10,756 nucleotides of DNA from Gammaproteobacteria bacterium (GTDB taxonomy: Bacteria > Pseudomonadota > Gammaproteobacteria > Steroidobacterales > SZUA-146): assembly GCA_003228965.1 (NCBI GenBank), contig QIGP01000209.1, positions 1 through 10,756 on the forward strand, in the 5' to 3' direction. Within the stretch, counting starts at the first letter, position 1. Each line of letters starts with the position of its first letter. The notes beneath the pieces are model-generated. The model did not search any database. It saw nothing but the letters and a program-made list of their open reading frames with translations, and was not told where the DNA came from. Made by a program: the position numbers and the translations under genes. Below are positions 6,595 through 10,756 of this stretch, one piece after another.

Positions 6595-7506
6595 AAAGTA
6601 TTCATCGGCCGATTCCAGCAAACGCTTGGCTTCGTCCTGGGCCATGACGTTAAGCAGAGTGCTCGCACCCTTCCTGACGTCGGCAGCCAGCACTTCCTTC
6701 AACAGCTTGTCGTGCAGCTCACGCTCGTACAGCGTACGGGCGTAAAACCTTGCATAACTCACCTTGGCACCCAAATCTGTACCTTCCGAGAGCTCTATCG
6801 CTTTTTTGAAATAGACCTGCCCTTTCTCGGGGTTTCCACCGAGAGCCGCAGGCCGTATAGAGTTTAAGACCCCCAAATAGAGAGTAATATTTACTTCTTC
6901 GTAACCGTCGTTGATATCGCCCAGTCGGTTCAGTAACGCTTCGGCTTTGGGAAGTTGGGCCAGCACAGCGTAGTCGGACGCGTTGGCCCGTACAAACGCC
7001 AGCCAGCTGGTCGCTACGCCAAACAGCGCCTCGGCATCTTTAGGACTGCGATCAGCCAAAAAAACGTTCCAGTCGTCAAACGTAATGGAGGAAATATTGC
7101 AGGCGTCGTCATACTCTATGCACAACGCCCGCTGAACGTAACTCCAGGCACGTGCAGTGAGTTTTTGAGCCCGCACCGGATCATCCACAAATACGCCGCC
7201 GTAAGCCGAGTAAAGCGCGGCGGTGTTGTACAGCATAGATGGATTGTCCGGGTCGCCCTGTACAAACGAATCGAGCATCAGTAAATACGCCGGTGCTGCC
7301 TGACGTACGGTTTCGGGATCGTCCTGATCCATCATGGAGCGTGTGAGGTTAGCCGCCACATCGTCAACGGCGTTGTCGATAATGGAGCCACAACCACCGA
7401 GTAGCAGAAGCAGTATAACGCCGACCACCCGTCGGGCCCACTGGCTCGACTGACGACCTGCTCCGAATGGGCCAGTTCTTAATGAACCAGTACCAATGTG
7501 TCTCAT
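6592..7506 (-). CDS. tatT: TatT-family TRAP-associated lipoprotein (helical-repeat T component)
   Basis: TatT proteins are lipoproteins built of tetratricopeptide-like helical hairpins. The Treponema pallidum member (Tp0956) forms a trimer that binds the partner substrate-binding protein of its TRAP transporter. Here the product has 304 residues, the usual size. A basic, somewhat long leader is followed by a hydrophobic core (28-36) and a lipobox LGGC with Cys39. Gly at +2 suggests sorting to the outer membrane. The mature part is almost wholly helical. Family-like stretches are DDPETVRQAAPAYLLMLDSF (62-81), MLYNTAALYSAYGGVFVDDP (91-110) and, near the end, SIRPAALGGNPEKGQVYF (216-233) with VSYARFYA (249-256). 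Cys129 and Cys136 could form a disulphide. The ATG at 7506 has GGGAG 8 bases upstream. The gene directly precedes dctPQM, which strongly supports the assignment. I recognise the family by pattern, not by a search. Confidence 0.88.
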   Translation of the reverse strand: MRHIGTGSLRTGPFGAGRQSSQWARRVVGVILLLLLGGCGSIIDNAVDDVAANLTRSMMDQDDPETVRQAAPAYLLMLDSFVQGDPDNPSMLYNTAALYSAYGGVFVDDPVRAQKLTARAWSYVQRALCIEYDDACNISSITFDDWNVFLADRSPKDAEALFGVATSWLAFVRANASDYAVLAQLPKAEALLNRLGDINDGYEEVNITLYLGVLNSIRPAALGGNPEKGQVYFKKAIELSEGTDLGAKVSYARFYARTLYERELHDKLLKEVLAADVRKGASTLLNVMAQDEAKRLLESADEYF

Positions 7507-7536
7507 ACCATTTACTCCCGGTGCGGCTACCCTGCA

Positions 7537-7562
7537 CGCGTGACTTTGGAGTCCCTGACGCG
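7537..7562 (-). other. Bulged stem-loop between htpG and tatT
   Basis: CGCGT pairs with ACGCG, and inside it GACT pairs with AGTC around a 4-base loop, leaving one 4-base bulge (CCTG on the plus strand). This is 9 base pairs in all. No T-tract follows on the minus strand, so it is not an intrinsic terminator. It sits in the 73-base gap before the tatT ribosome binding site and may mark an mRNA processing or stability point between the chaperone and the transporter genes. Confidence 0.4.
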
Positions 7563-7579
7563 CATGGAGTTCCCAACTA

Positions 7580-9430
7580 TCAGTTACTTACCGACAATAT
7601 TACCTGATTTACCCGCTTAACAAAGGCCGCAGGGTCGGTGAGCTGTCCGCCTTCAGCAAGAATCGCTTGCTCGTACAACAACGACGCGTACTGTTTGAAC
7701 AGATCTTTGTCCTGTTCAACACCCATCCGTACAATAAGCGGGTGGGTTGGATTAATTTCCAGCACCGGCTTCAACGACGGCATGGCCTGTCCCGCTTCTT
7801 CGAGCATGCGCTGCAAGTAGCCGCTGGGAGCGCCTTCCTGAGCGACTACGCAAGACGGAGACTCAACCAGTCTCTGCGACAGGCGTACGTCATCTACCTT
7901 GTCGCTTAGCAAGGACTGCACGCGAGCGACCAGGTCCTTGTATTGTTCGTCGAGTTGTTTCTGTCTTTCCTCATCAACGGTGTCGTCGCCCAGGTCAATA
8001 TCTCCCTGAGCAGCCGAGCGAAGTGGCTTGCCTTCAAACTCCTGTAAGTGAGACACGAGCCACTCGTCGATACGGTCGCCCAATATCAGCACTTCGATGC
8101 CTTTGGCACGTAAACCCTCAATGTGAGGACTGGAAGCCGCGCCTTCTTTGGTATCGCCAACCAGGTAGTAGATGGGCTCCTGGGAGCTTTTCATGCGTCC
8201 AATGTAGTCAGCCAGGGTGACGGTTTCGTCAAGGTTGTCGTTGTGGGTAGACGCGAACCGCAGCAGTGGCGCGATGCGGTCTTTGTTGCCGGCGTCTTCA
8301 ACCACACCTTCTTTAAGCACAGCGCCAAACAGGTTCCAAAACTCAACGTACTTGTCCGCGTCGTTCTTGTTCATCGACTCAATTATGCCCAGAATTTTCT
8401 TAACGGAACCTGAGCGAATGGCATCGACCACTTTGTTTGACTGTAGAATCTCGCGAGAAACGTTAAGCGGTAAGTCGGCGGAGTCGACCAGTCCACGCAC
8501 GAAACGCAAATATCTCGGTAGTAACTGCTCTTTGTCTTCAAGCACAAATACACGCTGAATAAACAGCTTGATGCCGTTGCGCTGTTCGCGTTCGTACAAG
8601 TCAAACGGGCGCGTACTCGGGATAAAGAACAGGGACGTATATTCGTATTTACCTTCAACGCGGTTGTGACTCCACGCCAGAGGCTCGTCCATGGCGTGAC
8701 TCATTGACTGGTACAAATCTTTATACTGCTGCTCGTCAATCTCACCTTTAGGGCGCTGCCAAAGTGCCGTTGTGTCGTTGATGGTTTCGACTTCACCGTC
8801 TTCGCCTGCCAGCGTGATGGGCACGGCAATGTGGTCGGAGTAGCGTTTTACGATGTAACGCAACCGCATGGCGTCTGCAAATTCTTTGTCGTCTTCGCGC
8901 AGGTGCAGCGTAATGCGTGTACCACGCTGGTCGAAATCGCTGTCTTCAAGCGTGTACTCGCCCGTGCCTTCTGAACTCCATCGCACCGCTTCGGTACTAC
9001 CGGCGCGGCGCGAGTCGACCTCAACACGCTCGGAAACCACAAACGCAGAGTAGAATCCTACACCGAACTGGCCAATGAGCTGGGCGTCTTTTTTCTGATC
9101 GCCTGTCATCGCATTCAAATACTCTCGGGTACCTGAACTTGCCACCGTGCCCAAAAACTGCACCACTTCATCTTTGGACATGCCAATACCGTTGTCAGTA
9201 ATGGTGACCGTTCCGGCCTCCTTGTCGGCGCTCAAACTAATCGAAAAATCAGATCCCTCGGCCAGAAGGTCCGGGTTCTGCAGAGCTTCGAAGCGCAGCT
9301 TGTCGCACGCATCTGAGGCATTGGATACCAGTTCGCGTAGAAAGATTTCTTTATTGGAGTACAGCGAGTGAATCATCAGCTTCATTAGCTGTTTCACCTC
9401 GGCCTGAAAAGCATGCGTTGTGGTGGTCAT
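7580..9430 (-). CDS. htpG: Molecular chaperone HtpG (bacterial Hsp90)
   Basis: HtpG is the cytosolic ATP-driven Hsp90 chaperone that helps fold or reactivate client proteins together with the DnaK system. From the ATG at 9430 it has 616 residues (E. coli 624). The N-terminal GHKL ATPase is complete: SLYSNKEIFLRELVSNASDA with catalytic E33 and Mg/ATP-binding N37, DNGIGM with D79, the lid segment near 95-120, and GQFGVGFYSAF at about 120-130. The middle domain carries the conserved LPRYLRFVRGLVDSADLPLN stretch and SREILQ; the C-terminal dimerisation domain follows. The frame is open further upstream to an ATG at 9499. I chose 9430 because the protein then lines up with E. coli HtpG at its start and because AAAGGA sits 8 bases before it. 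A sigma-32-type promoter lies upstream, so heat induction is expected. No clear terminator follows before tatT. Confidence 0.97.
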   Translation of the reverse strand: MTTTTHAFQAEVKQLMKLMIHSLYSNKEIFLRELVSNASDACDKLRFEALQNPDLLAEGSDFSISLSADKEAGTVTITDNGIGMSKDEVVQFLGTVASSGTREYLNAMTGDQKKDAQLIGQFGVGFYSAFVVSERVEVDSRRAGSTEAVRWSSEGTGEYTLEDSDFDQRGTRITLHLREDDKEFADAMRLRYIVKRYSDHIAVPITLAGEDGEVETINDTTALWQRPKGEIDEQQYKDLYQSMSHAMDEPLAWSHNRVEGKYEYTSLFFIPSTRPFDLYEREQRNGIKLFIQRVFVLEDKEQLLPRYLRFVRGLVDSADLPLNVSREILQSNKVVDAIRSGSVKKILGIIESMNKNDADKYVEFWNLFGAVLKEGVVEDAGNKDRIAPLLRFASTHNDNLDETVTLADYIGRMKSSQEPIYYLVGDTKEGAASSPHIEGLRAKGIEVLILGDRIDEWLVSHLQEFEGKPLRSAAQGDIDLGDDTVDEERQKQLDEQYKDLVARVQSLLSDKVDDVRLSQRLVESPSCVVAQEGAPSGYLQRMLEEAGQAMPSLKPVLEINPTHPLIVRMGVEQDKDLFKQYASLLYEQAILAEGGQLTDPAAFVKRVNQVILSVSN

Positions 9431-9438
9431 GGGTCTGG

Positions 9439-9444
9439 TCCTTT
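9439..9444 (-). promoter_or_regulatory. Ribosome binding site that fixes the htpG start
   Basis: AAAGGA lies 8 bases upstream of the ATG at 9430. It supports this start over the in-frame ATG at 9499, whose extra 23 residues (very basic, no match to Hsp90) would be leader sequence. The surrounding TCC-GAAA-GGA can form a 3-bp hairpin with a GNRA-type loop that includes the site, which may be chance. Confidence 0.7.
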
Positions 9445-9541
9445 CGGAAGTCAGAGGTTGGAAGATGGTTCGCCGTTTCTCACGTTTTTGCGTTTTCAAG
9501 GCCGCTCTGGCCGCCCGGAAATGTGTGTGACGTTGCAGCGG

Positions 9542-9570
9542 TAAATGGGGATCAACGCTGAAAATTCAAG
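9542..9570 (-). promoter_or_regulatory. Sigma-32 (RpoH) heat-shock promoter of htpG
   Basis: Read on the minus strand, CTTGAA (9565-9570) and CCCCATTTA (9542-9550) are separated by 14 bases. This is essentially the sigma-32 consensus, CTTGAA / CCCCAT with a 13-15-base spacer. Transcription would begin near 9535, giving a leader of about 105 bases before the htpG ATG. The match and its place before a known heat-shock gene make it a firm call. Confidence 0.88.
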
Positions 9571-9710
9571 CCTCTATGCCTAATTTTACGGCTTCGTTGT
9601 GAACGTTGGGTGGAGCCAAACGGGAACACCACCCGCTCGACCGTAACCCCGTCTCGATACGCAATGACGACGCAAAGGCTTTTACACAGCCTCCGTGGTG
9701 GTCAACACAA

Positions 9711-9737
9711 CGAAAACAGCGGGCTCGAAGCCCGCTG
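9711..9737 (-). terminator. Intrinsic terminator after rplS
   Basis: On the minus strand, CAGCGGGCT and AGCCCGCTG form a perfect 9-bp GC-rich stem with a TCG loop, followed by TTTTCGTTGTG. It begins about 25 bases past the rplS stop. The T-tract is short but the stem is strong, so it should end the trmD-rplS transcript and insulate it from htpG. Confidence 0.88.
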
Positions 9738-9761
9738 CGGTATCTTGTGTCGAAAAGTAGC

Positions 9762-10103
9762 CTAGATCTTTTCTTTAATACGTGCTGCTTTACCAGTGCG
9801 CTCACGCAGGTAGTAAAGCTTTGCCCGACGAACGTCGCCGCGGCGTTTTACTTCAATAGAGCCAATGACTGGGCTGTAGGTCTGGAAGACACGCTCAACA
9901 CCTTCACCGTGCGAAATTTTACGCACTGTAAAAGCGGAGTTAAGACCACGATTACGTTTGGCAATAACCACACCTTCGTAGGCCTGCAAACGCTCGCGTT
10001 CGCCTTCTTTGACTTTGACCTGCACCACTACCGTATCGCCTGGAGCGAACGGTGTAATGTCGCGAGTCATCTGTTCTTGTTCGATTTCGTCAATGATGTT
10101 CAT
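9762..10103 (-). CDS. rplS: 50S ribosomal protein L19
   Basis: L19 is a large-subunit ribosomal protein located at the 30S-50S interface. The product has 113 residues (E. coli 115) and matches the family along its whole length. Landmarks are [56 protein letters not shown] and the C-terminal [22 protein letters not shown] lies 7 bases before the ATG. It follows trmD by 28 bases, the order usual in gammaproteobacteria (rpsP-rimM-trmD-rplS), and a strong terminator follows it. Expression is expected to be growth-rate dependent from a promoter upstream of the window. Confidence 0.98.
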   Translation of the reverse strand: MNIIDEIEQEQMTRDITPFAPGDTVVVQVKVKEGERERLQAYEGVVIAKRNRGLNSAFTVRKISHGEGVERVFQTYSPVIGSIEVKRRGDVRRAKLYYLRERTGKAARIKEKI

Positions 10104-10131
10104 GTTCTTGTCCTGTGCTCATATCTGCACG

Positions 10132-10756
10132 CTACTTATTACTGTGTTGGTGTTCCCCGATAAACTCATCGAGCAACGCTTGTTCGTGTGTGCTTAAGCC
10201 CCTTTTAGTAAGCAAGTCAGGGCGCCGCAACCATGTTCTTCCCAACGCCTGCTTGAGGCGCCAGCGGTCTATTTTCTTGTGGTCGCCGCCAACCAAAATT
10301 GCTGGTACAGCAACGCCATCGAGCAATTCGGGCCGTGTGTAATGCGGATGGTCGAGCAACCCGTCTACAAACGAGTCGAACTGTGCCGAACGAGCGTCGC
10401 CCAGAACGTCGGGTAACAAACGCACAACACTGTCAATCACAACCATGGCGGCCAGTTCACCGCCGCTCAACACGTAGTCGCCAATGGAGAGCTCTTCGTC
10501 CACTCCCGCCTCAACTGCGCGTTCATCAATTCCTTCGTAGCGTCCGGCCACTAAAACAAGGCCTGGAAGCGCCGCGTATTCCGCCGCTTTGGCCTGGTCA
10601 AAACACACGCCTTGCGGCGACATTATAACCACCCGACTCCCTGTCGGACCGTGTTCTTTGGCCTTTTTAATGGCGGCTAGTACAGGCTGGGCTTTCATCA
10701 CCATGCCAGGTCCGCCGCCGTAAGGCCGGTCGTCCACCGTGCGATGTACGTCGTGC
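10132..10756 (-). CDS. trmD: tRNA (guanine-37-N1)-methyltransferase TrmD (partial, N-terminus off the right edge)
   Basis: TrmD uses S-adenosylmethionine to methylate N1 of G37, next to the anticodon of several tRNAs, which prevents +1 frameshifting. About 207 of roughly 250 residues are visible; the first 45 or so lie beyond the window. The frame continues through base 10756 (reading [18 protein letters not shown]), so the internal GTG at 10737 is not the start. Key parts are present: [12 protein letters not shown] and [11 protein letters not shown] of the trefoil-knot SAM site, [17 protein letters not shown] with the conserved catalytic Asp, and [18 protein letters not shown] of the C-terminal tRNA-binding domain. 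It is followed by rplS after 28 bases in the standard operon. Confidence 0.97.
   Translation of the reverse strand, partial: HDVHRTVDDRPYGGGPGMVMKAQPVLAAIKKAKEHGPTGSRVVIMSPQGVCFDQAKAAEYAALPGLVLVAGRYEGIDERAVEAGVDEELSIGDYVLSGGELAAMVVIDSVVRLLPDVLGDARSAQFDSFVDGLLDHPHYTRPELLDGVAVPAILVGGDHKKIDRWRLKQALGRTWLRRPDLLTKRGLSTHEQALLDEFIGEHQHSNK

Larger units (their letters stand above)
9431..9710. other. Non-coding stretch between the rplS terminator and the htpG start
   Basis: No gene is supported here; with the terminator and the rplS trailer the gene-free gap reaches 331 bases (9431-9761). It holds the sigma-32 promoter of htpG (9542-9570), its roughly 105-base leader, and upstream DNA between the promoter and the rplS terminator. 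The leader has a small GGCC-GCTCT-GGCC stem-loop (9500-9512). Further upstream, GGGTGG (9608-9613) and CCACCC (9629-9634) form a 6-bp stem with a 15-base loop and no T-tract. Long open frames crossing this region on either strand (for example plus-strand 9606-10163) are antisense shadows of rplS. Confidence 0.6.

Noticed and set aside
9431..9499. 23-residue N-terminal extension of HtpG from the ATG at 9499
   Set aside because: The extension is a run of basic and Thr/Arg residues not found in Hsp90. The ATG at 9430 has AAAGGA at the right distance and aligns with the E. coli start.
9608..9634. GGGTGG/CCACCC hairpin as a second terminator
   Set aside because: It has a 15-base loop and no T-tract on either strand. 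The rplS terminator at 9711-9737 is clearly better.
9606..10163. Plus-strand open frame of 185 codons
   Set aside because: It covers rplS and its terminator on the other strand. Its product resembles nothing, while the minus-strand L19 is certain.
10132..10737. TrmD starting at the GTG at 10737
   Set aside because: The frame continues to the window edge with conserved TrmD residues before this codon, so it is an internal Val and the gene is partial.

Overview
This window looks like chromosome of a free-living, probably marine, gammaproteobacterium of roughly balanced base composition. The grounds are the trmD-rplS pair, an HtpG and a 67K-type SppA that read like gammaproteobacterial proteins, and a TRAP transporter with a TatT lipoprotein. 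I cannot name the genus. Every supported gene lies on the minus strand, so genes are described from the right edge to the left.

Right edge (about 9711-10756): trmD (its 5' end is cut by the window) is followed after 28 bases by rplS, the end of the usual rpsP-rimM-trmD-rplS operon. A strong intrinsic terminator closes it. Next, a non-coding stretch carries a near-consensus heat-shock (sigma-32) promoter that drives htpG, the bacterial Hsp90.

Centre (1841-7506): 73 bases after htpG begins a TRAP transporter set. It consists of a TatT-type helical-repeat lipoprotein, then the periplasmic binding protein (DctP family), the small membrane subunit (DctQ) and the large membrane subunit (DctM). The last three overlap by 4 bases at each junction. 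sppA, an inner-membrane signal peptide peptidase, follows dctM after 35 bases. The presence of TatT marks this as a tetratricopeptide-associated TRAP transporter (TPAT), an under-studied variant. The position that binds a carboxylate through an arginine in classical members appears to be tryptophan here, which points to an unusual, perhaps hydrophobic, ligand. No clear terminator separates htpG, tatT-dctPQM and sppA.

Left edge (1-1840): a 424-base stretch without a convincing gene follows sppA. Then comes an exported protein with seven calcium-binding FG-GAP/VCBS repeats, predicted to form a seven-bladed beta-propeller followed by an Ig/PKD-like segment. It runs off the left edge.

Small non-coding structures are the less expected content: a stem-loop just before the sppA ribosome binding site, a bulged stem-loop before tatT, and five imperfect 16-19-base tandem repeats between tatT and dctP. 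I see no CRISPR array, tRNA, rRNA, insertion sequence or phage gene. I see no evidence of a wholly new system; the TPAT-sppA cluster is the best candidate for follow-up.
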